Source: a virus
Direction: 5' to 3' (one strand)
Virus record (IMG/VR): IMGVR_UViG_3300031951_000193
Location: 1 to 55,856 of that record
DNA: 55,856 bases
A program made the translations under genes and the position numbers. Below, piece by piece: positions 30,436 to 40,070 of the stretch. How positions within the stretch are numbered: position 1 is the stretch's first letter; every line of letters starts with the position of its first letter. The notes below the pieces were generated by a model, which made no database searches, was not told where the DNA came from, and saw only the letters and a program-made list of their open reading frames with translations.

Positions 30436-32445
30436 TCAACCTATGAGCGAGGCGAGGGGGTTCATTGTCTGCTGAAAGCGGGGGCCCGTCATGCCGAAAT
30501 CCAGAGCCCCGGGTCGCTTCAGCGGGTTGGGCCTGCTCTGTATTTCTGGCATCGGGAGCCCACGGGACTCATAGAAGTTCTGCACATCCTGCTTGTAGGC
30601 ATCGGATGGGTCGAACAGGACGGGAGGTCCGGCGGGGTCGCCGCCCTCCATGAAATCCAGCATTCTTCCGTGGGCCGGGAACCGCTGATAAATCTCCATG
30701 GACCGCCTGACGGCTGGCTCCAAAGAGGTCATTACGCGCGGGTCATCGAGCAGCAACTGCTGGGCAATCGTCTGCGATAACATTTCCGGGGGGAGTGGGC
30801 CTTCGTACCGCTTGGCGTCCACGGGGTCGAGGTAGCCACGGAACTCGGCCGGGAAGTAAGGCGACACGCTCTCCAGTGGCAGAATGCCGCCAGATGCGAT
30901 GGCGTTCTGCACCCAACTATCGTCGCGGTCTGCCTTGTTGATGAGTCCTTGCCGCAGCGAATCCACGGTTTCTTGCAGTTGTGCCGGCGACATGGACCCG
31001 ATCTGCTCGGATGTGAAGCCGGCGTCGAACAGCAACTTCTCTGGCGGCACCGCCATGACCTGGGCGGTCGATGGAATGAGCCGTTGGATGCCTCTTGGGG
31101 CCGTCCTGGCAGACCCTTCTAAAACAGAGAACACGCTGTCGCGGTGCTTTTTCAGTGGCGAGCGGCCCGCTCGCATGATCGCTCGCTCGGCAGACGCATA
31201 GGGGCTGGACGATGTGCCGTATCGCAGCATGACACGACCGCCAGTTGGCCCACCGGCAAGCAGTTCCCGGACTTGGTGTGGCAGGGTCTGCTCGTACTGC
31301 TTTTTGATGAGCAGAGCCCGGGGGTCAAAGAGCGACGAACCCTCCCCCAAGTCCATCGCGGCCGGATCTGGCTCGTAGGCCGGATTCATCTTGGTCTGCT
31401 GGTCGATCAGCGACAGGGCCTTCTGGACTTCCGGCTCTTGGCCGACATCGTATGCGTAAGAATCCCCCACGCTGCCTTCGGCAGACGGGGATCCGGCCCG
31501 CCCCTTGTTGAGTTTGCCGACCGTCGAGGATTCCGGCGGCAGAGCCGGGACGAAGTTTCCCCCAGACAATTCTGATAAAAGGCGGATGTTGTGGGCCGGC
31601 TTGATGAGCGGATAGAAAACCCGCTGCGCACCCGGGTCACGATCTTCAAAATAGAACTTCTTGGCCTCTGCCTTGCTGCCCATCAGGGCTTGCAGGCTAA
31701 CTGGGAAGTCCATCCGAGAGGCGCTTGCCGGCGAATCTACTGGCGCGGGGGCGTAGGCCGAGCCGGCGTCTACAAGGTCCGCAATCTGCGGGTTCTGCAT
31801 CTCCAGATTGGCAAGTTGCCGAATCAGGTTGCGGCCTGCCCGCGTGTCATCAAACACGGGCACTTCCTCGGCAAGCCCTGCCCTCTGCATGCCCTCAAGA
31901 TTCGGGGCAGCCTCCTGCGACATGGACAGTTGCCGACCCGTCTGGATGGTGCTGCTCAAGTCCTGTGCGTCTTGCAGGACTGCCGCGTCTTCGGGCGACA
32001 GGCTCTCCACCTTGGCTTGGAGTTTGGGGGAGTCAACGTCTTGGAACAGCGCCATCTCCACTTGCGGCGGCAAGTTGGCCGCGTGGAGTATGCCTTCCGC
32101 CTGCATGGGGTCTTTTTGCATCAGGCGCTGCATGGCCTGACGGTACGGCTCCAGTAAGTTCTCGCCGGGGGCCTTCTGATGCTCGATTGCAAGCCGCTGC
32201 AATGACTCCGCAAACTGCGCCATGGCGGGCCGTGGCTTGCCCTTGGCGTCCGGCGAAGTGTCCAGGCGGCTCATGTCCTCAAACAGAGCGCCGGCGACCG
32301 TCAGGTTCTTCTTGGCGTCTCGCCCCGCACGCACGGCCCCCCGAAACTCCTTGGGGTCAATGTCCAGAGAGCCGCTTTGCGTTCCGCCACCTGCCAGCGG
32401 TACGGTTACTTCGGGCGTCGGGGGCCTACGAGAACCTCGTCCCAT
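30436..32445 (-). CDS. Probable internal virion protein, 669 aa
   Basis: It shares the N-terminal MGRGSRRPPTPEV with the downstream gene, then is a helical Gln/Leu/Arg-rich protein without motifs. The size and position fit an internal or ejected virion protein. A segment near residue 405-425 (GRVMLRYGTSSSPYASAER) stands out as conserved-looking. Confidence 0.65.
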   Translation of the reverse strand: MGRGSRRPPTPEVTVPLAGGGTQSGSLDIDPKEFRGAVRAGRDAKKNLTVAGALFEDMSRLDTSPDAKGKPRPAMAQFAESLQRLAIEHQKAPGENLLEPYRQAMQRLMQKDPMQAEGILHAANLPPQVEMALFQDVDSPKLQAKVESLSPEDAAVLQDAQDLSSTIQTGRQLSMSQEAAPNLEGMQRAGLAEEVPVFDDTRAGRNLIRQLANLEMQNPQIADLVDAGSAYAPAPVDSPASASRMDFPVSLQALMGSKAEAKKFYFEDRDPGAQRVFYPLIKPAHNIRLLSELSGGNFVPALPPESSTVGKLNKGRAGSPSAEGSVGDSYAYDVGQEPEVQKALSLIDQQTKMNPAYEPDPAAMDLGEGSSLFDPRALLIKKQYEQTLPHQVRELLAGGPTGGRVMLRYGTSSSPYASAERAIMRAGRSPLKKHRDSVFSVLEGSARTAPRGIQRLIPSTAQVMAVPPEKLLFDAGFTSEQIGSMSPAQLQETVDSLRQGLINKADRDDSWVQNAIASGGILPLESVSPYFPAEFRGYLDPVDAKRYEGPLPPEMLSQTIAQQLLLDDPRVMTSLEPAVRRSMEIYQRFPAHGRMLDFMEGGDPAGPPVLFDPSDAYKQDVQNFYESRGLPMPEIQSRPNPLKRPGALDFGMTGPRFQQTMNPLASLIG

Positions 32446-32447
32446 GG

Positions 32448-32768
32448 TTACTTCTTCTTGGAGGCTTTCTTGGAGTAGGGCTGTGCCTTCTTGTAGATAG
32501 CCTTGGGCATGGCCAGCGAGGGTAGGTCAGCCGGCGTCACCTCGGGGGCATTGCCGGGTCGAGTGGCCTCAACAAGATCCGCACGGGCCTTGCGGTCATC
32601 TTCGGCGTACTTGTCATCCTCGTCCTCTTCGTCATCTTCCTTCTCTTCCCGGGCCTTCTTCCGCTTGTGCAGCGGCAGTTGGCGGACAGCCTCGTTGGAG
32701 GCAACGTCCTTCAGCATCCGGTCCATCGCGTCGGGCGTGAGAGTGGTGAAGGTGATGTGCAGTGCCAT
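32448..32768 (-). CDS. Charged hypothetical protein, 106 aa
   Basis: After a short N-terminal fold it has an alternating Lys then acidic stretch (KKAREEKEDDEEDEDD) and a Lys-rich tail ending SKKASKKK. Such charged small proteins occur among packaged virion proteins. No function recognised. Confidence 0.6.
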   Translation of the reverse strand: MALHITFTTLTPDAMDRMLKDVASNEAVRQLPLHKRKKAREEKEDDEEDEDDKYAEDDRKARADLVEATRPGNAPEVTPADLPSLAMPKAIYKKAQPYSKKASKKK

Positions 32769-32771
32769 GGG

Positions 32772-33257
32772 TCAACTCCTAAATAAACCAGCCAAGATTC
32801 CGCCAACTGAAGCCTCGCGCTTGAACCGAGCCGACTCGTTTTCGACACGACGCTTGTAGTCCGCTAGTCCCCGGGAGATGCGGTTTTCTCGCAGGTCGAG
32901 CGAGGCTCCCTGGTCAATCTGCCGCTGCTTGAGAAGCAGGTTGGCGATCCCGGCCTGCTCGTCCGCCACGTTGGTCTGGTAGCCCAGTTGGGCGTTAGCC
33001 AGCATGGTTTCGTAATCACCCATGGCCTGCTGCGCCTGGGCGTACCCCTTGGCGCGCTCAACGTCCGACGCGATGCCGCCCTGATGTCGCATCAGCCCGC
33101 TGCCAGCGCCCATTCCAAGCCGCATGGGGCGGAAAGCCCGCTCGTTCCCCGCATACTCTGCCTGGGACATGGCGGTGTTTCTGTTGCGGCGCAGCAGGTC
33201 GCCGGAAGCCGTGATCGGCCCGGAGTACGTCGGCGTAAAAGATGCGGCAGAGAACAT
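32772..33257 (-). CDS. Helical probable virion protein, 161 aa
   Basis: The N-terminal 60 residues are Gly/Met-rich. The rest is a long amphipathic helix (around QAQQAMGDYETMLANAQLG and LLLKQRQIDQGASL) ending with a hydrophobic GGILAGLF tail. Resembles the small coiled internal virion proteins of short-tailed phages, but no family match. Confidence 0.6.
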   Translation of the reverse strand: MFSAASFTPTYSGPITASGDLLRRNRNTAMSQAEYAGNERAFRPMRLGMGAGSGLMRHQGGIASDVERAKGYAQAQQAMGDYETMLANAQLGYQTNVADEQAGIANLLLKQRQIDQGASLDLRENRISRGLADYKRRVENESARFKREASVGGILAGLFRS

Positions 33258-33265
33258 CGTGTCGC

Positions 33266-33883
33266 TTACCGTAGGCCGGACAGGACCGGAGCCCCGCCAT
33301 ACAGGTCGTAATACGAAGGCGATCCGGCGGCTTCCATGCCCGCGTTAGCCGCGCCCCCACTAAACAGTGAGCCCAGTCCGCTGGCGCTGCTGGCAGCCTC
33401 GGCAGCACTCGCTATCGGGCGGGCGGCCGACCACGCCCTGTACATGCTGCTCGCAGTCGGCTGAACAAACATGCCGCCTTGGAGCAGCAAGTTCACCAAG
33501 TTGCTCATGCGGTTGAGTTTGTAGTCCTTGCGGGCACGGTCCATGTAGGCGGACAGGTCTGCGCGGGCGATGTCGCGGCGGTTGTCTTGCTGTCGCCGCG
33601 TGACCTCCCTTTCGCGGTCCATGCCATAGCGGGTGGTCTGCCGCTCCCGGGCAGCCTGAACGTCACGCGCACGGGCCTCTTCGGACTTCTGCCGAAACGC
33701 CCGGTTTTGCTCGTCAAACGTGTTGCGGATGTCCGTGCCGGTTTGGTCCGACAACGCACGGGCAAAAGCAGATCGGCTTTGGCTCGGCTCACGATGCACC
33801 TGCGGGGCCATCGAGGCCCGTCGCAGGAAGTTCTCCTTGAACGGAGCGTCGGTGCGGATCTGGCTTTGGAAAGCGTCGTACAT
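33266..33883 (-). CDS. Arg/Gln-rich coiled-coil protein, probable virion, 205 aa
   Basis: Residues 50-120 form a long charged coiled coil (RAFRQKSEEARARDVQAARE). The C-terminal 60 residues are Ala/Ser/Gly-rich with a weak hydrophobic stretch (NLVNLLLQGGMFV). It is collinear with the internal virion genes. Confidence 0.6.
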   Translation of the reverse strand: MYDAFQSQIRTDAPFKENFLRRASMAPQVHREPSQSRSAFARALSDQTGTDIRNTFDEQNRAFRQKSEEARARDVQAARERQTTRYGMDREREVTRRQQDNRRDIARADLSAYMDRARKDYKLNRMSNLVNLLLQGGMFVQPTASSMYRAWSAARPIASAAEAASSASGLGSLFSGGAANAGMEAAGSPSYYDLYGGAPVLSGLR

Positions 33884-33925
33884 AGCAACCTGTTTTTGGG
33901 CCCTATCGCAGGCAAAACTGCACGA

Positions 33926-35071
33926 TCAACTCGCCGCTAAATACCCAACCGCAAACGAAACGTAGGCGGTAGCCGACAAATTGGCCTGCGTTATCAGGCC
34001 GATGGTTGTGGGCAGGTGGTAGCCCAGAACCAATACGCCGGGAGATCCGGCCGTAAGGATCTGGGCATAGCAGGTCTGCGGTCCTTGCGTAGTCCAGTTG
34101 AGCATGTAAGCCACGTTGCCGGCCCAAATAAACTGATTGGCCGTGCCGGCCATGGCGAGCGATGGCGGGATGTTCTGAATGCACAAAACCCCGTTTCCGC
34201 TCGACGCCATGCTGGCCAACTGAATCGCCCCGGTCAGGTAGACGAACTTGCCAATCTTGAAGTAGTGCCCGTACTGCGTGCTGTAGGTGACCGTAGGGTT
34301 CGTGGTCAGCGCGCCAATCTGCGGCGTCCATGTGCCTGAATAACTGTCTACGCCACCGAGAGCGGACAGAACGGCGTCCGCACTGGTCTTGGCCATCAGG
34401 TTTTGCTGGGCCCAAGTGGTGAACACCGTCGAGGAAGCAACGGCCGCGTCGGGCCACACCTTGGTGCCCACGCTGGTCCCGTCTGCCAGCACCACGGTCT
34501 TGTCGGCCAGTTGCCGCACAACGAGTTCGATGTCGTTGCTGTTGGTGTTCTCTGCGATCTCTGCCGTGACCAGACCCTGCGGGCTGGAAAACTGCATGGG
34601 CACGGCATCTACCGCCTTCGTGGCCGGATTGATGCGCAAATGCCTGCCGGCCTTGCTGCCAAACTTCATGCCCACGGTGGCTATGGGCGTATTGTCTTGG
34701 ACACTGTTGTCTACGCTGACGTAATCCCCGCCGCGAACGGACGGCTGCGACAGTGGCGGCACCGGCGCCACTGGCTGTGCGCCCTTGTAGGGGTGGTCGG
34801 CCGTGTTGGCGTTGAACCTGCCGGGATGGGCCTGAAGCCGATCTTGGTAGGGGTTTTCTGACGAGTAATCCAAGTTCGTTAGCAAATACTTGCGGGTGTC
34901 AGAGTCGATCATCCGCAGTTGGTCGCGCGGGGTAGCGTCCGAAACATCCCGCGACTGCGAAAACTGCGGGGTGGCTGCGTTGGCGATGGCGTTGGCAATG
35001 ACGCGGCTGGAGGCCGGATCGAGCCCGCCGTTGATGAGCGCCTGCACTAGAGCGTTGGAGTCAGTTGCCAT
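33926..35071 (-). CDS. Tail fibre/appendage protein, 381 aa
   Basis: The ATG at 35071 begins MATDSNALVQAL. The longer frame from 35176 is out-of-frame shadow of the nozzle gene. The C-terminal 130 residues hold the fibre-tip pattern GTWTPQIGALTTNPTVTY, followed by HYFKIGKFVYLTGAIQ, found in many phage tail appendages. The N-terminal part is helical and likely the attachment region. It directly follows the tail nozzle gene. Confidence 0.75.
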   Translation of the reverse strand: MATDSNALVQALINGGLDPASSRVIANAIANAATPQFSQSRDVSDATPRDQLRMIDSDTRKYLLTNLDYSSENPYQDRLQAHPGRFNANTADHPYKGAQPVAPVPPLSQPSVRGGDYVSVDNSVQDNTPIATVGMKFGSKAGRHLRINPATKAVDAVPMQFSSPQGLVTAEIAENTNSNDIELVVRQLADKTVVLADGTSVGTKVWPDAAVASSTVFTTWAQQNLMAKTSADAVLSALGGVDSYSGTWTPQIGALTTNPTVTYSTQYGHYFKIGKFVYLTGAIQLASMASSGNGVLCIQNIPPSLAMAGTANQFIWAGNVAYMLNWTTQGPQTCYAQILTAGSPGVLVLGYHLPTTIGLITQANLSATAYVSFAVGYLAAS

Positions 35072-38000
35072 CGCCCAGCACCCCCGCGACTTCCAGTGCG
35101 TAGATGGTCGGCCGCGAAGGCACGGGGTCGCTGGCGTTAGCGGACTGCCCGCCGCCGGCCAGTTCAACAGCCACATGCCTGTCGGCCCCGCCCATGTCGC
35201 TGTAGTTGCGGCCCGCGAACTGGGCGGTCGCCACCCCTGTGGCGGTGCCTAGCGACGAGCGGTCGGCAGCCATGTTCAGCGAGGTTTTTGCCCCTTGCGT
35301 GTCATGGACAAACCCCGTGCCTCGATCCCGTGGCATGACGTTGGCCCGAGGGGTCGAGGCGTTGTTGAAATACTCCCGCAAATACAGGTCGCTGTCGGTT
35401 TCGGTGGGGCGGTACACCACGGTCACGCTTCTGTTTATCAGGCGGTCCTTGGTCTGCGCGTTGGAGTCGTTGATGAGTTCCAGAGCCTTGGTCCGCACCG
35501 CATACTGCACCGTCCGCTGCGGGTACTCGTTGGCGTTGAGCAGCGGCGGCACGCAGGCTGCCGTCGCCGTAGCCGTAGTCCCGGACGGCGGCGGGCTGAT
35601 GGTCAGGCTGACGTTGGTCAGGAACGTGCTGCCCGAGTATTGGCCGTACCCAAACCCGGGCTCTTCGATCAGGATTTCCGTGACCGTTCCGTTGGCCATC
35701 AAGGCAGTGAAGCGAGCCCCGGCACCGCTTTGGCCAGCCGCCACTGCTACCGTTGGGGGCGTGGTGTAGCCGCTGCCGCCGTTAGTGACGGACACCGAGG
35801 CAATCGAGCGATAGCACTGGTCCCGGAGCCCGGCTGCCCGGTAGATGTCGCCGTCGATGCAGCCGTAAGCGGGCCGATTGGACTGACTGGCCAGCCGCCG
35901 GTAGTCCACGCCGCAGGTCAGGCTGTTGGGCCATGATTCAGTCCACCACGTTTTTTGCTCGATGTGGTAGCAGAGTGCCAAGTTAGGCGAGGTTGCCCCG
36001 GAACCCTGCGTAATAACGAACGCCCGCAGGATGCCGGCCTGCTTGTCCACTTTGACGAAGAACCTGTGCTTGTTGGTCAAGTCGAGTTCGCCGTTGTCGA
36101 ACAGGTTGCGGATTGGCTCTGACAGGCTCTGCACCGCCCCCGAGCGATCCATCACATACACGCCCCGCTCGTCCATGGCGTACAGACTGTCATCGAATAG
36201 GTCGTGGCATGTCTGCGACAGCATCCCCCGATTGGCGAGCAGATTGATGTTGGCGTCTACGCTGGGGTCGGTGTTGTAGGACAGGGCGTAGCAAAACGAG
36301 TTCTGCATCACCAGCAGGTACACCGAGAACGGCACCAATCCCGTAATGGAGTCCGTGGTTTTCTGGTTGTTCTGGATGGTCAGTTCGTTCTCGGCCGGGC
36401 ACGACTCAAACTCGTCATACTCCGAGAAAAATACGCTGTTGGGATACTGCCCGCTGGTGCTGGCGGCGTACCACAGCCTGTCCCCGTATGCCGCACACGA
36501 AGACATGTCTGCACGCGGCACCCCAAACCTGTAGGCATTGAGGTTGCCGTTGGGCAAAACCACGGGGACCGCCGCGTAGAACGGGCGATCAGGATTGAAC
36601 AGGTCTTCGTCCGTAAGCGTGTCAGTCCCCACGACAGAGATCGTGCCGTTGCTGACACGGGCGTATTGCTCCAGCCTGTAGAACACCAGCGACTGGTCGC
36701 CGCTTGTCCTGTAAAACTCCACGATAGTCGCGCGTCCCGGGGCCGTCAGCGTCGGGAGCGTCCACTGCATCTGCGTGGCATTCGGGCTGGCCGTGAACAG
36801 CGTCGTGTCAACGTCCGTTATGGGCGAGAAGTCTGAATAGAAGATCGGCTTGGTCATGTCCCGCACGGTGGAATTGACCGTTCCGGTGGCCGTGGCTTCT
36901 GCCGATAGTGTCAGTTGCAGCCCGTTGACCGACACCACCTTGGCCATGAACGGCACGTTGGCTGCGTCGATGACCATGCCGGGCTCTATTCCAGAGGCGC
37001 TTGCAACAGTGACCTGCTTGGAGCCAATCGTGGTCGTGATGCTGCGGGTGGCGATTTCAGTCATCGACCAGTCGGCGTAGCGGTACGCGCAGCGGTACGT
37101 TCCGCGCATCGCTGGACGCATGACAGGCAGCACGCGAGCGGTCTGCGAGACGGCCGTGATCGTGGGGCTGGCCGTAAAGTTGTCGCCGCCAGACACCACG
37201 TTGACGGCCGTGATGCCACCGTTGGACACGATAGCATCCATGGTCAGCCCGTAGCCGCCCCCGCCGCCCGTGTACTGGAGTTGCGGGACTCCGTAGTAGT
37301 TCGCGCCGCCGCTGGAGATGGTGACCGAGCCAATGCTTGTCGTTTGGCCGGGCTGCGTGATCTGCCGGGCCGTAAACGAGTAGGTCTGGCCGGCAGAAAA
37401 CGTGGCTGCCGATGTGAGGCTGGAACGCTGCCGCAGCGTGAACGACGCCCTGTCGTTAGTGACGTACCCCGTGCCGGGCACAAGCACGGTCGGGGTTCCA
37501 ACAACCGCCCCCGGCGGACCCTGCTGGCCAGCCGCCGCCTGGGCCGCCCAAAAGTAGAGTCGCTGCCGATAGAGCCCGAACGGCTTGGTCAGGGCGGCGC
37601 TGTTGGGGGTTTCCTGATACTCGTCGGAGAACTGGGGGAACACGGGCGTTTTGAAAAACCCGCCCCAGGTCATCGGATACGAAACGCTGTACCCTGGTCC
37701 CGGCCGATAGATGGAGCCGTCCGAGTACACCGACTGGCTATAGCCTGTCGATCCAAACACGATGTTGCCGGCGTTGATCTGGTCGAACTGGAGGGCGAAA
37801 AACGTCCCCTGTTCCATGCCGGCGCCTGCCCGGATGATCTGCACTGTCCCGAGGCCCAGCCCGGCCGCATCGTTGACGCCGGACCCCTGCCGGAAATCCA
37901 CGATGGGTCGGTACGCCGCGCCGTTCTCGGCCGCACCGGCACACCACCAACCCTTGTAGGAGGTCTGCGTATGGTCGCGCACGCCGCCCTGCACTCGCCG

Positions 38001-40070
38001 CCAGCCCACATTCAGGGTGTTGTCGAGGGCATGTACCCAGGAGTCGGGGCAATACTTCAGGTAAATGCGAATGATCGGGGTCTGATAACCGGAATACTGG
38101 GAGTAGGCAGTGCTGCCCGTCTTCTTGGCCGGTTGCAGTTCGACCTCGATGTACGGCTGCGTGCCGTGAACAACCGGCACCGTCACCCACACCCACTTGT
38201 CTTCCGTATCCGTAGCCGACTCTAGTTCCGCACGGCTTCCGGTGTAGTACCGCAAAGACACCTTGGCGTAGTCATAGGCGTAGAACTCGGTGTACCGGTC
38301 CTGCGCGGGGGTCGGGCCTGACCCCACCACCGCCGCCGAGCCGCGCGAAGAAATCCCGCGCCCATGAAACCGGATGCTGAAGTCCGGCACGAACGCCGCG
38401 AAGAAGTCCGCGTTGTTGCGAGGGAACTTGTACGCCTCGTAGTAATTGCCCCAGATGCTGGTGGCGTTGTTCGGATACAGGGCAGCATTGTCTGTGTCCA
38501 CCCAGTAATCGGGGGCGTAAAGACCGCTGCCTACGCCCTGCGTAGGCGACAGCAGCGTAGACCCGGAGGCTCCGTAGAACGCCCCCGTGGGCCGCACGGG
38601 CCAAGTCGAGTCTTGCGATCCGCCCAGTTGATGCGACAGCGAGTCCGCGATCATCCCGAACGTGACGCGGGCCGACGCCCCGGAACCCTTGGATGCTGCT
38701 CCGGTGCCGGAATTAGTTCCGTTGTTCAGGGGGATGACGGCAGAGTATTGAGCCAACGCGGGGTCGAATGAGGCGTTTGCTCCCTGCGTAAACGTCACTG
38801 ACCCCGTGGTGCCGGAAGTTGCTGATGGGGCGGCTGACAGGGTGACGGTCTTCGCCGCGACGTTGACCGCCGTAACGCTGGTAGTGTTGGCTATTCCTAG
38901 CGTCGTGTCCTGGCAACGAGCGCCGACCGCCACCCTGCTTACTTCGGCCACGTTATTGAGGACCGTAGTCCCTGAAGTGGTAGCCGCAGACAGGAAACTG
39001 TAGGCGATGGATGGCGCAGTCGTTTCGATAGAGAACCCGTGCGACAGAGAAGCATTGGTCGTGCCGCTCGTCGTGGACTCGTTGAGCGTCAGCATGGTGC
39101 CGATGGCCGACGCGGTGGCCGTGGCACTCATGGTGAAGCGCGAGTTGGCCGCGTCCACGCTCGACACCACAGCGCCCGCCGGCACCCCGGACGCCGCCTT
39201 GACGGTAGAGCCCACTCGGACAAGAGAGATATTGGAAACGTCGGTAACGGTGGCACTGGCAGAAGTCAGCGTGCCCAGCGTGGTCAGCACCGGCTCAAAG
39301 CCCTGAAGGCCGGGGTCAATGCCGATGACGCCGTACCCGAGAAATCCCACCCCCTTCACCGTGGAGTCATCAATCGTGAGTGTCGGTGGAGACGAATACC
39401 CAGACCCACCGTCAATGACATCGACCGCGACGATGGCACCGCCTTGAATGATGGTCTTGAGCCTTGCCGACCGCGCTGGCGACCCGCCCCCGGAGATGAG
39501 GATTGGGGGAGGGGCCCAGTACGATCCGCCGCCGTCGATGACATCGACCCGCTCGATGAAGTATCCGTTTCCTGTCGGCGTTACCGTGGGGGCTATCGTG
39601 GGGGCGGGAATACCAACGTCTACGGCCGTGCGGGTCGAGGGCGTAATGACCTTGGGCTGCACGCCGTAGCCCATGAACGCATAGATCCGGCCGTGACGGT
39701 CTTCAGAAAACGCCGGGCTCGCCCGCGAGGGCGTTGTTACCGTCGCCATGGTCTGCGATGACCAGCCAGTGGGGTCTGTCGAGTCGGATGGCTGGAGGTA
39801 GCGGATTTGGGTCTGCGTGTCGCTGGTTCTCACGCAGGAGATCAGGTCATCCAGGGCGTTGACGCCGTTGGACACCCGATACAGTCCGACAATCTCGCTG
39901 AAGTCGAGCGTCGAAAACACCGCGTCCATGCCGGGCCGAGGACGCAATTCGCCCGGACGCCAGACTTGCAGGTTGTTGTGCCGGACCGTGGCTCCGGGCG
40001 GCAAAACGTAGGGGCTGATTGCCGTGGCCAGACCAGCCCAGTTCTCGATCCTTACGCCAGCCATCGTCAC
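35061..40070 (-). CDS. Tail nozzle / tail tubular protein B-like, 1669 aa
   Basis: The N-terminus GLATAISPYVLPPGATVRHN, followed by ELRPRPGMDAV, matches the opening of T7 gp12-type nozzle proteins. The long beta-rich body includes at least four GG-x-GY-x-PP type repeats (residues about 180, 220, 960 and 1490), probably inserted beta domains, making the protein about twice the size of T7 gp12. Start is the GTG at 40070 (GTGA overlap) or the ATG at 40064. It follows the tail-tube A gene, as in podoviruses. Confidence 0.8.
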   Translation of the reverse strand: MTMAGVRIENWAGLATAISPYVLPPGATVRHNNLQVWRPGELRPRPGMDAVFSTLDFSEIVGLYRVSNGVNALDDLISCVRTSDTQTQIRYLQPSDSTDPTGWSSQTMATVTTPSRASPAFSEDRHGRIYAFMGYGVQPKVITPSTRTAVDVGIPAPTIAPTVTPTGNGYFIERVDVIDGGGSYWAPPPILISGGGSPARSARLKTIIQGGAIVAVDVIDGGSGYSSPPTLTIDDSTVKGVGFLGYGVIGIDPGLQGFEPVLTTLGTLTSASATVTDVSNISLVRVGSTVKAASGVPAGAVVSSVDAANSRFTMSATATASAIGTMLTLNESTTSGTTNASLSHGFSIETTAPSIAYSFLSAATTSGTTVLNNVAEVSRVAVGARCQDTTLGIANTTSVTAVNVAAKTVTLSAAPSATSGTTGSVTFTQGANASFDPALAQYSAVIPLNNGTNSGTGAASKGSGASARVTFGMIADSLSHQLGGSQDSTWPVRPTGAFYGASGSTLLSPTQGVGSGLYAPDYWVDTDNAALYPNNATSIWGNYYEAYKFPRNNADFFAAFVPDFSIRFHGRGISSRGSAAVVGSGPTPAQDRYTEFYAYDYAKVSLRYYTGSRAELESATDTEDKWVWVTVPVVHGTQPYIEVELQPAKKTGSTAYSQYSGYQTPIIRIYLKYCPDSWVHALDNTLNVGWRRVQGGVRDHTQTSYKGWWCAGAAENGAAYRPIVDFRQGSGVNDAAGLGLGTVQIIRAGAGMEQGTFFALQFDQINAGNIVFGSTGYSQSVYSDGSIYRPGPGYSVSYPMTWGGFFKTPVFPQFSDEYQETPNSAALTKPFGLYRQRLYFWAAQAAAGQQGPPGAVVGTPTVLVPGTGYVTNDRASFTLRQRSSLTSAATFSAGQTYSFTARQITQPGQTTSIGSVTISSGGANYYGVPQLQYTGGGGGYGLTMDAIVSNGGITAVNVVSGGDNFTASPTITAVSQTARVLPVMRPAMRGTYRCAYRYADWSMTEIATRSITTTIGSKQVTVASASGIEPGMVIDAANVPFMAKVVSVNGLQLTLSAEATATGTVNSTVRDMTKPIFYSDFSPITDVDTTLFTASPNATQMQWTLPTLTAPGRATIVEFYRTSGDQSLVFYRLEQYARVSNGTISVVGTDTLTDEDLFNPDRPFYAAVPVVLPNGNLNAYRFGVPRADMSSCAAYGDRLWYAASTSGQYPNSVFFSEYDEFESCPAENELTIQNNQKTTDSITGLVPFSVYLLVMQNSFCYALSYNTDPSVDANINLLANRGMLSQTCHDLFDDSLYAMDERGVYVMDRSGAVQSLSEPIRNLFDNGELDLTNKHRFFVKVDKQAGILRAFVITQGSGATSPNLALCYHIEQKTWWTESWPNSLTCGVDYRRLASQSNRPAYGCIDGDIYRAAGLRDQCYRSIASVSVTNGGSGYTTPPTVAVAAGQSGAGARFTALMANGTVTEILIEEPGFGYGQYSGSTFLTNVSLTISPPPSGTTATATAACVPPLLNANEYPQRTVQYAVRTKALELINDSNAQTKDRLINRSVTVVYRPTETDSDLYLREYFNNASTPRANVMPRDRGTGFVHDTQGAKTSLNMAADRSSLGTATGVATAQFAGRNYSDMGGADRHVAVELAGGGQSANASDPVPSRPTIYALEVAGVLGDGN

